NCBI GenBank assembly: GCA_029449245.1
Contig: JANATF010000003.1
Location: forward strand, 1,736,001 to 1,800,000
Source of the DNA: Mortierella alpina
Taxonomy: Eukaryota > Mortierellomycota > Mortierellomycetes > Mortierellales > Mortierellaceae
Direction: 5' to 3'
Length of the DNA: 64,000 nt
Below are positions 23,828-35,544 of the stretch, one piece after another (position 1 is the stretch's first letter; every line of letters begins with the position of its first letter). Below the pieces are notes generated by a model, which ran no database searches, had not been told where the DNA came from, and worked only from the letters and a program-made list of their open reading frames with translations. The translations under genes and the position numbers were made by a program.

Positions 23828-25729
23828 ATTGAGGAAGGGGATAAGGGGTTACCGCGGGAAAATGGGGGAGTGGTGGCAAATGAGTGGAATGGGGCGGGAT
23901 GATTGTGGATGAGGTTGATGCGGAGGTAATGCCTATCCCAGGTATTAGATGCCGATGAAGGGGAGAAAGAAAGGGAAGGAACAAGCACCTGCACGGCCAA
24001 GAGCCGTTTATATCGGCCGGCTGCTGCTCTGACGTCCCGCCCTGCTGGGTGCTGACTGGGCGAGCCTGGGCGAACCATAAAAAAATTTTTTTTGCTGTCG
24101 GTTGCTTTTGTTTTCGATTCGCAAGCCACCCTCCGTCGGCCTGTCAGTCTCTGGCTCGCTGCCCTCCTCACGTTTTGCGTGTTGGATGGAGCAACCACAT
24201 AGACTACCACATAGAGACTACTGCGTCGATCTGAGCAGTGTGGGCTGGAGATTTTCCACGGGCTGTTGGAGACAGGTGTCTCTACATCCTGTAGATACGT
24301 GCTGTGTTGTCAAGCTGCATCCTTTTTTTTATCCTTTTTTTTTTGTACACAGCAGCCATCCCTCACGTCGTGCTCTCCTATGTGCGCTCGGATCCTTGTT
24401 TCCATTCAGGAGCGTGAGGCATATGTCATTTTTGCAAACGTGGTTCACAGGGTGTTGCAAAAGTGGCCCACAGGGTCTTGCGCTCTCTCTCTCCTCCGTT
24501 AAGCACATATACGCCACCAATCCTGCCAAATCCGTAGTCCAAGGCTCTACGATTCCACGGGATAATCTGTACCTGCCTGCCACCAGACTGGCTGTCTTTG
24601 GGGTGGAGTTGTTGACGCAGGATGATGTGAGCTTGCGAGAGAGTCAACAATGGCGCCCGTTCCTTCTTTGGTCGTGTGCCTAACAGAGCGGCCAAAGCCG
24701 TGCGTGGGAAGGCCGCCGAGTGCAATGCTGCTGATAGGTGTGGTAGTGTGGTACGGCCTAGTACCCCGGAATGAGGGCGGTTTCCCGCATTTGTCTTCAG
24801 CAACCGTTGAGCAGCCGTATCTGCGGTGAGTGCCGATAGGGGGGGAATTCAGACACCGAAGTTGCAGCTTCGAGCGCCATCCGGAGCCAATCATCGCTGA
24901 AGAAGAGGAACAAGAGGTGATAGCAAGCCACCACAACAGCAGTCCTCCCACTGAGGTGCTCCTGAGGACAGACGATGCGTCAGAACACAGAGGAAAGTGA
25001 GGGCTGTTTAAGGTTGCGCCCGCTCGACCCCGCACTTTGCAATTGCCAAACTGGTCAAGCAGATATAAATTCTCGTCCTTCTCCCCTCTTCTCTTCTCTT
25101 CTTTTCCCTTGCTCACCACCCAACCCCACCCCTCCACCCGCCCAAAACCCTCTCTCTTGTCCTCTCGGACCTCACAAAGGTAACGTATCTCGCTCTTGCT
25201 CCCTGCACGCCTGCCATCCATGGGCCTCGCTGCTGCACTCTTGCGTCCCTGCACTCGAAAGGATGAGGTGCCACGCGCAGAGCAAGCAATAGCCTCTGAA
25301 GATCAGGCTCATCGTTGTCGTGTGCTTTCGTTGTTTTTCTTACTCATGGGAACAGCCCGCGATAATATTCAGGAACCATAATCAGATTTGCCCGCGTCCA
25401 GCACGAGGGCGCCTTGACTCTTGATCCCGTTGGTGCCACCCTATTCGCCATAGCATGTGGAGAGAGCGCAGAGGCAAAAAAAAAAAAAAAAAAGAGTCAT
25501 TGTTTCCATTCTGCCCCAAAGATAATCATTTTTGTGTCGGTGTCCTCGATCCTCTTTGCTCTTCCCTCCTTCACGCTCTTTGTTTCCTCTTTCCTCTAAA
25601 CCTCGCCCCCCCCTTTCACTCCCTATCTCAGTGTACATGGCCATCTCTTACGATAAGCAGCAGAACACACCAGGGACACACGATACGGCATGCTAACTGA
25701 GTCTCTTGTTCACGCTTTAGACTCTCAAA
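23828..25729. promoter_or_regulatory. EF-3/SHMT divergent promoter region with 5'UTR intron
   Basis: This 1.9 kb separates two divergent, highly expressed genes. On the plus side a TATAAAT lies at 25064-25070, followed by a C/T-rich leader. A 541 bp intron in the SHMT leader probably runs from 25180 (AAAG|GTAACG) to 25720 (GCTTTAG), with a good branch site (GCTAAC) near 25692; it contains an 18-A run at 25476-25493. No separate gene is supported. Confidence 0.65.
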
Positions 25730-27288
25730 ATGACCCAAGTTGATTCCTGGAACGCCGGCATGAACACTGCTCTTGAGCAGGAGGATCCCGAGATCCACAA
25801 GCTCATCCAGCAGGAGAAGTACAGACAGTACTCCGGTCTTGAGCTGATTGCTTCCGAGGTGAGTTGCCTTTGGACGAAATAAGGGGAGGGGGCAAGGAGA
25901 CCAGTGAGAATAATATTTTCATGCGTGCTAGCAGCTAGCAGCTTGTTAGCATGATCCTTCAGCGTTGTATTCTGACCACCTTCTCCCGACTTGCTTTGTT
26001 ACAACAGAACTTCACCTCCCAGGCTGTCATGGAGGCCAACGGATCGGCCTTGACCAACAAGTACTCTGAGGGTCTTCCTGGTGCCCGTTACTACGGTGGT
26101 AACGAGTACATCGATCAGATCGAGAACCTCTGCCGCAAGCGTGCCCTCGAGGCCTTTGGTCTCTCTGCTGAGGATTGGGGTGTCAACGTCCAGCCTTACT
26201 CTGGATCCACCGCCAACTTTGCTGCTTTGACCGCCATGATCCAGCCTCAGGACCGCATCATGGGTCTCGACCTCCCCTCCGGTGGCCATTTGACCCACGG
26301 TTACCAGACTGCCAAGAAGAAGATCTCGGCCACCTCCATCTACTTCCAGTCCATGCCCTACCAGGTTAATGCCACCACTGGCCTCATTGACCTCGACAGA
26401 CTCGAGGAGAACGCCAAGCTCTTCCGTCCCAAGGTCCTCATCTGTGGTGCCTCGGCCTACCCTCGCGAGTGGGACTATGCTCGCTTCCGCAAGATTGCTG
26501 ACCAGCACGGTGCCTACCTCATGTGCGATATGGCCCACATCTCTGGTCTCGTTGCCGGTCAGGAGGCCGAGTCTCCCTTCAAGTACTGCGATGTTGTCAC
26601 CACCACCACCCACAAGACCCTCCGTGGTCCCCGTGCCGGTTTGATCTTCTTCCGCAAGAACAAGGATGCCAAGGTCGAGAAGGGCGAGGATCTTGAGAGC
26701 CGTGTCAACCAGGCTGTCTTCCCTTCCATCCAGGGCGGTCCCCACAACAACACCATTGCCGGTATTGCCGTCGCTCTCAAGCAGGCAGCCAGCCCCGAGT
26801 TCAAGCTCTATGCCAAGCAGGTCATTGCCAACTCTAAGGCCCTGGCTGCTACCTTGGTCAACTACGGCTACAAGATTGTCACTGACGGATCTGACAACCA
26901 CTTGATCCTCTGGGATCTCCGCCCCAACAAGTTGACTGGAAGCAAGGTCGAGCGTATCTGCGACATGGCCTCCATCACCCTCAACAAGAACTCTGTCTGC
27001 GGTGATGTCTCTGCTGTCACCCCCGGTGGTGTCCGTCTCGGAACATCTGCCTTGACCTCGCGCTCCTTCAAGGAGGCTGACTTTGTCAAGGTCGGTGAGT
27101 TCTTGCACCGCATTGTCCAGATTGCTCTCGCCGTCCAGGCCAAGGCTGGCAGCAAGCTCATGAAGGACTTTGTCGCCGCTCTGGAGGGTGACGCTGATGT
27201 TGCTGCTCTTCGCAAGGAGGTCGAGACCTTTGCCACCTCCTTCCCCTTCCCTGGCTTTGACGTCAAGGACTTGCAGCCCAACCACTAA
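25730..27288 (+). CDS. SHM2: Serine hydroxymethyltransferase, cytosolic type
   Basis: Two exons, 25730-25858 and 26008-27288, join at ELIASE|NFTSQAV and give 469 aa, the usual length for a eukaryotic cytosolic enzyme. SHMT transfers the hydroxymethyl group of serine to tetrahydrofolate, forming glycine and 5,10-methylene-THF for purine, thymidylate and methionine synthesis. The PLP-binding lysine is in [14 protein letters not shown]. Other family blocks are [18 protein letters not shown], the PYSGS PLP-phosphate site and [12 protein letters not shown]. There is no mitochondrial presequence, so a cytosolic location is inferred. Codons are very strongly biased to C in third position, as in EF-3, fitting high expression. 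The start codon lies 10 bp after the acceptor of a leader intron. Confidence 0.97.
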
Positions 27289-27708
27289 ACCGGTGAACAA
27301 TGGACACGCGTCTTGGATCTTTTACTCTTTTTCTCTTTTTCCCAACGTGGCCCGGTCCTGGCGTATGCTCAACCATATGCTGACCTGCCATTGATTTTTA
27401 TTATCTGCCTGCTACACCTCTTCCGTGTTCTCCAAGACGTTATCTGCACTCTTTTTTTCTCACTCTCCTCTTTGTCACATAGTCTTTGTTATTTTTTCCT
27501 CCTGCAAAACACCATCCCAATTTGCGTTTTGTCGGAGTGGCCTTGTGGTTGGTTACTGCCACGGCCTCTCTCGACTGTACCATAGTTCCCTCAAAGCATT
27601 CAGTTACCGATATTCAACATTATCAACGAAACATAATGAAGATTACTCAAAAAAAACAACTCCTCAGATCGCTTTGATGGTTCAATTATTGAGAAAGGAC
27701 ATAAGATA
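27289..27708. other. Intergenic, convergent 3' ends
   Basis: This 420 bp is the shared 3' flank of the SHMT and spastin genes and is T-rich. No gene is supported. Confidence 0.5.
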
Positions 27709-30269
27709 TCAACCTCGAACGCCCGCGCCATATTCGCGATTCCATTCTTCAAATGCATGTAAACTCTGCGGACCCACCGAAGGTCGGATAGAATTGAGTG
27801 CCTGGACAAAATCTTGGTACTGAATTGGCCTCACTTGATCCGCAGGAGTGTCCAAAAGCGTCTCTCCCAGTGACCGGAGCGGGCCTAGTGCTGCATCCTT
27901 GGCGAGCGCTGTCAGATCCGATCCTGAATATCCCTCCGTTTGTTGCACTAACTTTTGCATCTCGCTAGCAGAGAGACGATAATCCTGCCCACTCAACAAC
28001 TTTGTTAACAGATTACGACGGGTTTCGGGCTCAGGCAGTGGGATATAGATTCTCTTGACGAACCGACGTCGTGCTGCTTCGTCCAGCTCCTGGGGTCGAT
28101 TGGTGGCACCCATGACCAGAACCCGATCATCCGAATTGGATCCAGCACCGTCAAACTGCAACAGGAATTCGGTCTTGAGCCGCCGGCTGGCCTCGTGTTC
28201 GTTTTCGGATCTCTCCGTGAGAATAGAGTCGACTTCGTCGATAAAAATGACAGAGGGTTGTAGCTCCTGAGCAATGGCAAACAGAGTCCTGACCAGCTTT
28301 TCAGATTCGCCGACAAATTTGGATGTCAAGGAACTGGCGCTGATGGAGAAAAATGTGGCCTTGCTTTCCTGCGACACAGCCTTTGCGAGCATCTAGATGG
28401 GGGGGGGAAACAATAACAGATATTTGTATCAGGCATCTCTGCGCTTTTGTTGCCCTTGACGACCTGTATCGCCTCAGTAATGACACAAGCTGCGATGGTT
28501 TCTTCACTTTGACTTACAGTCTTTCCTGTGCCTGGAGGTCCAAAAAGGAGTACACCCTTGGCCGGAGCGCGTAATCCTGTGAAGAGCTCTGGGCGAAGTG
28601 CTGGCAGGATGACAATCTCTTTCAATGCTTGCTTCGCAAAGGAGAGTCCAGCTAAAAACGTGTGTCCAGCCTCAAATTAGAAAACACACACTCTACTGCG
28701 TAGCGTTGCAGAATACATGGAACGATCTCACCTACCAATATCGTCCCAAGTGACCGTGGTGCCATCAATCATAACCTCGTTCAAAATCATGTTGGCGAGT
28801 TTGCTGTCGATATTCTTCAGTCGCGAGACCTTGGTCTTGGTCTCCGCCAAAATGGATGTTTGGCTGGCGGATGTGCCTGCGCCTCCGACTGACCCAGCTG
28901 CTGTTGTTCCTGCTGGTCGCTTGCGCCCTCCTGTGATCACGCCTGGTCGTGTAGCTGTGGTTCGAGCATAGGTTCCGCTGATCGTCGATCTGCTGGTTAC
29001 TCCTGGGGTATTGGCTGTGGAGGATATTGACCCATGGCTAGGGTGCGAGCGTTTGAATGGAGCGGGCGAGGCTGATTTTGAAGCAGTTACCACCTGAAAG
29101 ACGGGCTCATCGTTGCCAGAGTGGTTGGTGGAGGATATAGTGGAGGACTGAGGCGTTCTGCGCTGAGGCGTCGGCGAATAAGGGTATGAAGGCGCATGGA
29201 AGGATGCGGGCGCCGTCCTCTCCACAGGTGACGGGGGTCCTGCACTTGATCCTCCGCCTGAAATGGCTGTTGAGACCGCTTGAATGGCCGAAACTGCTGA
29301 AGAAAGAAAGGACCTTGACAACGTTGCAGTCGAGTCGGTTCCCCGCGGTGCAAGGGTTGGCCGGGCTGATCCAGTCGTCATTTTCTGCTCGAGCTCTTCG
29401 ACTCTGTTCTCTGCATCCAGCAACGTCCGCCGCATTTTAGGCCCCAACTTTTCCGATTCCTGAGTCTCGCTATCTGTAGGGTACCGGATCCTGAGCGCCT
29501 CCTTCAGCTTCTGGATCCCGAGCTTGTAGTTTTCGAGCGCCTTGGGATAGTTGCCCTTGACATCGTCGTCCAGTGCTGAGTTGATGATTTGGTAGGCTTC
29601 GTTGGTTTTTAATTTTTGCTGCTTCAAAGCCGGAGTCAGAGAGGCAGATGGTGACATTCTGCCGCCAGGAGACGACGACACTCCTGAGGCTGGGGTGTGT
29701 TGCCTTGACATGGATCCTCTCGCTCTCTGAGTGGGGCGTGATTTCTCTTTGAGATGGGTAATGCGACAAGCGTTCTTCTTTTCCTGATATGTGTACAGAT
29801 GCCTCGCCCAGCGGAAAGTAATTAGAATAAAGACAGCGGCAAGAGCCCCGAGCGTCAATAAGCCACGGCCTGTGGAAGTGATGGTCCAGATGTCGCTGTG
29901 GCCCCTGTTGCCAAGAGTGGTCCTTTTGAAGATGGGGTCTGTTGATTGCACGACGGATGAGCACGGATGCGAAGCGAGAATGTCCTGGAGCAGAGTTGGG
30001 AGTGCCTTCAAGGGGCTGTTCAGGAGCCAGGAGCACAGTGATTGGATCACAGCAGCGTGTTCGGGCTGTCCTGCATGCATGCGAGTTCTGAAAAGACCGT
30101 TGCCAAGCGATCAAATGTTCCCCCTGAAGAAAAAAAAAAGAGCAAAAGGCAACGGAGCGCGCCAGCATGCAGTAGGTCTCGCTTACTTGAGCTCGTTGGT
30201 GACTGTTTGCTGCATAGATGTGCAAAAGGACACGCGAGAGAAACGCGACCGCGGGACGTGCCTCGCCAT
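27709..30269 (-). CDS. SPAST: Spastin-like AAA ATPase with membrane-inserting segment and MIT domain
   Basis: Four exons: 30269-30187, 30087-28736, 28651-28518 and 28392-27709, giving 750 aa. Spastin severs microtubules and couples this to ER, endosome or lipid-droplet membranes. A hydrophobic segment at about 103-121 ([18 protein letters not shown]) lies before an MIT domain at about 185-265 ([20 protein letters not shown]). A disordered linker follows, then the AAA core: VTWDDIAGL, Walker A GPPGTGKT, pore loop [11 protein letters not shown], Walker [10 protein letters not shown] and sensor [16 protein letters not shown]. This order is that of the long M1 form of animal spastin. Exon 1 joins in frame and adds 30 residues; without it the protein would start at 30080. 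Katanin and fidgetin lack the MIT-plus-hairpin combination. Confidence 0.9.
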
Positions 30270-31795
30270 GGCGCCACTCACGTCCCCCCGAGTGCTCGAA
30301 GATCATAATCTATAGTGACAGCACTCTGTGTTCAGCATTGGAGACCCACGAGTTAAGAGACGCGTCCCATGTTCCTGCGTGGGTTATCGTTTCTGCTTGT
30401 CATGTTTCTCGGTTGGACTTCTATGTCTTTTTCTCAGTTCTACATACCCTTCCTCTGATACCACCACGTTCTCCTTCCCTGCGCCATGTCAGAGAAGTGA
30501 CAGCCTCTCCAGTGAGCTGCATAGCTTTGATTGTAAGACAACAAACCAACTCAGCATCGTCGTCCGTTGCATTCCGTCATGGAACCCCTTTCTCTTGTTA
30601 TGATCCAGCCCCTATTCTCCGTCACTCGTGGGACGAGACGACCGATTGACTGAGGTCACAGCGATATTTTAGAGACACGCGTGACAAACTCTGCTGTTTG
30701 TACTGCCACTGCTGCTGCCTGCGCGTTTTTTTCGTGGTCTTGTCGGTGAGTATTTTAGCCTCTGCCACAAAAACCACAAAGTAAATGTCCAGTAAGCAGG
30801 CCCTGGTGATAGCAGCGATGCGGTCGGCCATATTTGTCATGTTCGATGAATGATCATCCACCCGCGCGTTCTCCTTGTTCTGTTCTACTTTGGCAATGCG
30901 CCTTTTCTATCCGCGGCCATTATAAGGGCTTTGCCCTGGAGCGTGCGCTTTGGGCCGGCATGATGGGGGAGGGAGCAGCCGAGTATCACGCTTTGGGCAT
31001 GGCAGCCTTGGCAGGATTCGCTAAAGCATCAGCCATACATCTATGCAAAAGGTGACGGATGGCCGGGCTCGAATGGAATGGTCGCCGATCCGCCTTGCTG
31101 AAGGCTAGCGGGGGCCGTATGCTGGGTCTCCTATTTTTGTATCCTCAGCATACACATCTGCTCGTCATTTTGTTTCTGCGGCAGCAGTCGATCCCTGGGC
31201 TGTCCTCGCCACTGCCCTTCCACGGTGTGCGCATTGCCGTTTTTTTGAACAGTTTTTTTGTTGTTAATTTTTTCCTCCCTTTCCTCCCTCTCTCTTCTCC
31301 CTCGTCCTTTCGCCTGCTCCTGCTTGCTGATGTACCTTTTCCTTCTCAGTCCATCGCCAAAAAAACATCTCCTGATACCTTTCAGCTTTGTCTTTTCTCT
31401 TCACGCTACCCGGGCCGCAGCTATCCAGAGCGCAACTTCGCCTTCCCTGTTCCTGCATTAATCTCCCGCTCTCTTTGTTCGTATATATTGCTCCACAAGT
31501 CCCGTACCTGTTCTCTCTGCTACCCTGCCAACTGCCACTCTCGTTCCCCACACTGTATCATCGCTGGAAGCGACATTGAGCACCTAAGAGTCTATCTGTA
31601 TCCATAGTCGTTCACCTTCCGAATTTCAAATACCCGAACCAGAAGCCGCAAGTCTTCTGGTCCTCCTGTACCCCCACACATAGTCAGAAGTCTTCCATCC
31701 ATCTCCTCAAAATGGTAGAGCTGTGCACAAGGCAGATGCTCTCAAGCTCGGCGGACCGTTGCCTCACTTGCTAACCCCTGCCCACACCTGAATAG
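30270..31795. other. Intergenic, spastin/kinase divergent region
   Basis: No gene is supported in this 1.5 kb. The 600 bp before 31796 is C/T-rich, as expected of a long kinase leader. An ATG followed directly by GTAGAG at 31712-31714 could be a tiny first exon of the kinase gene (see findings). Confidence 0.5.
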
Positions 31796-34700
31796 ATGCG
31801 GTCCGACCCTGACGAAGAGTACACTCTACTCGAGAAAATAGGAACAGGTTCTTTTGGCACTGTATACAAAGCGTAAGTGGATAAGCTCGTTGTATAGCTT
31901 TCACTTGAGCTTACTTCCTCTGTAGAGTCATGTTCTACACCCTTGCTCCCAAGTTCTGGGTGGGAATGGAGCATGTGTGCTTGCTCGCAAGCAGGAGGAT
32001 CTTTGCTTCGTTCTCCTTAATCCCTTGGCCATATTACCACGGGTTGCAACACGCTACTGTGGGACGACGGAGTAAAAGGGTGGTGATTATTTTTTACTTC
32101 GTGATGTGAGCGGTAGATAGGGTTTGTACACCCTGCTGCCCTTGTGATGGGCTTCCTTGACTCCTATTCCTATCCTCACCCCTCTCTCTCTCACACTTCA
32201 CTGCCCTATTCACCTCCGCCCATGGCACATCCTTCACAACACTTGTTCATTGGGGGAAGATCCACATGTCGTTCAGACGTACACCTCACTATCAAAGATG
32301 GGCACTGGGATGCTTAGGACAGCTCGGATGTTAACCGAGATCATCATCTCACAAACAACACACTAGCATCCATAATGTTTCCAAGGAGGTCGTAGCCATC
32401 AAGCAGATCAACCTCGAGGATTCTGAGGAGGACATTAGTGAGATCCAGCAGGAGATCGCACTCCTCTCGCAGTGTGATTCCGAGTTCATCACGAAGTACT
32501 ATGGTAGTTGCGTCAAAGGATTCAAGCTGTGGATCGGTAAAACGAAGAGACGGTCAACAACTTTGGCGCCATGGACTGGACACTTCGGAACTCGAGCTAA
32601 CCATTATGCACTATCTACTCGCATGAATCTGTGTAGTGATGGAGTATCTGGCTGGAGGATCTTGTTTAGACTTGGTAAGACCGTGTTCTGCACGATGCTG
32701 GAATGCATCCATCCCAATATGTTGTACTGACGAATACATCCCTCCTTTTTTTTCTTCAAAATCCTGCAGCTTAAGCCTGGACCGTTCAGCGAGGATCATG
32801 TGGCGATTGTTTTGCGAGAACTCCTCTTGGGCCTCGAGTATCTTCATGCAGAGGGAAAGATCCACCGAGACATCAAGGCAGCGAATGTCCTTCTATCGGG
32901 AGCAGGAGATGTCAAGCTGGGTATGCATGACCCGTCGTTGTTGTCTACACTCGGGCCGTGTTTTAACGTATTCAGCCTGCTTACACTGCATTCTTTCCTG
33001 TTGTGATAGCCGACTTTGGAGTCGCAGCTCAGCTCTCGCATCAGAAGAGTAAACGCAACACGTTCGTTGGGACGCCGGTACGTGTATATCTACTAACATA
33101 AAAGCAGCACCTTGGTTGTGGTAGAAAACATGTTGCTCACGTCTCTTTTCTGCTGCCTTTCTTTGAAACTTTAGTTCTGGATGGCACCAGAAGTCATCAA
33201 GCAAGCTGGATATGACTCCAAAGCAGATATCTGGTCTCTCGGTATTACTGCGATTGAGTTGGCTCGCGGCGAGCCTCCGTTGGCAGAGTATCACCCCATG
33301 CGCGTTCTGTTTTTGATTCCAAAGGCAAAGCCCCCATCGCTGGAGGGTGATTTCTCCAGAGCCTTCAAGGAATTTGTGGAGCTTTGTTTGATCAAGAATC
33401 CCAAAGATGTAAGGCTGACACTATGCTTGATGTGTCAATATCCCCACTCGTTCGATTCACCATAACTTTGTCACCCATGATTAACTGACGCGTGCTGCTT
33501 GTACCCAATTACTTTTACAGAGACCAACAGCCAAGGATCTCTTGAAGCATCGGTTTATTAAAATGGCAAAGCGCAAGGTTGAACTTCAGGAATTGGTTGA
33601 GCGATACGATATCTGGAAATTGGCAGCCCATCAACGTGCCGCTTCGTCGTTGACAAAGACGTATGTCTTGTTGTATGATGTCTTATTTCTAGACACCATC
33701 GTGGTAATGTTCTTGTATGCTAACGACACCTTTGTTCTATTTTGTAGCTTTAGCACGTTCAACACGAACGACGATGACCTGCCTTGGGACTTTGGCACTG
33801 TTCGTATCCCTGGCCTGGCATCAGCGGCATCGACTGTCAGAAGAGCTCCGGCCATGTCCACATTTCGTTCCACAGTAAGCCATGGCCTCTCCTTGCACGT
33901 ATGTTACGATTATTCGAGAGGGATGTCTCTCTGACGCACTTTTGATTTCTCTTTCTTTCTACAGAAGCCTGCCGGTGGCCATGGTAGCATAGTGGATCTC
34001 GCTGCTTTGCAGGTACGTATGCTGTTTTATCATGTTCAAGATGTAGCAAGATCTCTGCCGTCTAACATCATTTTCTTCCCTTTTTTCATAACGTCAGATC
34101 CAAGACGGTGATGAGCTTGATCAGTTAGGTTCAGGTATGGACACGGTCAGGCGTGGGCCTGGTGAGGTGGCTATAGAAGATGGGTAAGTTCAAAGCTTGA
34201 CCGCCAAATTCCTGGCTGCCTTAATATCACGAAAAGTATATAGTTCCATGTTGAGCTGCAATTAACCTGTACTACCACGTCTATGCATTATAGCTACGAG
34301 ACCATCAAAGCACCACCTCCAGCCAAGAAGGTTGTCAACGAAGACACGTTCAAGGGAAGTCCGCAGGCATTGGCCGGCCGACAACTAACAAAGACGGCAC
34401 TGCTTCCTGTCCTCAGAACTGTAAGCAACCCTAACTTGATCACCACCATAATCTCGCTCGCAGTTGCAGTTTTTCTATCGGCCTCGCATCTCGCTAACGC
34501 GTTCTGTGAATTTATCCCTGACAGCTCAAAAGCGGCGAACATAGTGCTCAGGACCTGGAGGCACTAAGTGTTCTTGAGCATGGCATCTCAGACCTCAACG
34601 ACATCAACCCCTCCTTGCTTCTCGCCTTCTTCACGCAGGCGCTGACACAGATCAAGGGCGACACTGATCTCATGCAACAGATGGAGGCTCATGGAGGTCC

Positions 34701-34962
34701 CGCAGTCTCTGAAGTGATCGGCCACCTTGGAAACGGCAAAGCCCTAGGTGAATCCGATGCAGCCTCGTCCTCCTCCACATTAGACACAGACGGCACGGAT
34801 ACCACTGCAACTGAAGCTGAACAGTCGGCGGATGATGCAGCAGCGGCAGACAGCAGCAAGACCACACAACCCGAAGTGCGGAGCTCTGCAAGTCCAGTGG
34901 CGGAGGCACTCTATGCGCGGTGGATTGAACACCTTCGGTCAAAGTGGCCAATTGTCGCATGA
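31796..34962 (+). CDS. Ste20-family protein kinase, GCK-III (MST3/4, Sid1/Nak1)-like
   Basis: Twelve exons: 31796-31872, 32367-32536, 32637-32674, 32770-32920, 33010-33077, 33175-33408, 33521-33660, 33748-33874, 33965-34012, 34098-34183, 34294-34420 and 34525-34962, giving 567 aa. A serine/threonine kinase domain fills residues 9-265: [18 protein letters not shown], catalytic [20 protein letters not shown] and the activation segment [17 protein letters not shown], which is the Ste20/GCK signature. The tail carries a disordered region and a conserved helical C-terminus ([25 protein letters not shown]), as in fungal GCK-III kinases that act in septation, polarity and MOR/SIN signalling. The first intron is long (494 bp). 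An ATG at 31712 followed by a donor could provide an extra start. Confidence 0.9.
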
Positions 34963-35544
34963 ATCTACGGCAGCGAAGATCCCAAGAAGCAAGGCTCATA
35001 ACAATAACAAAGAACGAATCGATCAAACGATGGAGGGGAGGACGGGATCAAAGGAAAAAACAAAAGACGCGGTTTTTTTTTCGTCCATCAGATATACAGC
35101 CCCCACCCGTTGATATCAGATCAGGAGCTTTGCCCTTCGCAGATGCCACCCACTATTATATAACTACAAGAATCCAGTGATTTGGGACACTGTCTTCGAC
35201 TATCGGCCATGAAAGGATTCCGAGGACGGTCGATAGAACCCGAGGAGCAACGAGGAAGCCATGGGATGGTACAGAACTAGGAGGATCGGATAAAGGCATG
35301 AACGAGGGTACTACTTTGTAATTCCATTCAATACAACACTCACTCGCAAAAAGCACGTGACAACTCGGTGGCGGTGGCTTGATGCTCCCCTTCGTTTCCT
35401 TCTGCTGTTGACTTGGTCAACTCCAAAAAAAAAAAAAAAAGTTTTCTTTTGTTGCCTGCTGCTCCTCGCTGTTAGACCCTGCATCTCCTGTTCAACCCCC
35501 CGTCGCCCACGATTCCTCGGCACTCTTAAGCACCATCAGCAATC
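34963..35544. other. Intergenic between kinase and UTP7 genes
   Basis: Tandem plus-strand genes flank this 582 bp. It contains a 17-A run at 35425-35441 and a T-rich patch just after. I see no gene in it. Confidence 0.5.

Noticed and set aside
25999-27300. 433-codon minus-strand frame opposite SHMT
   Set aside because: Same reason; shadow of a strongly biased gene.
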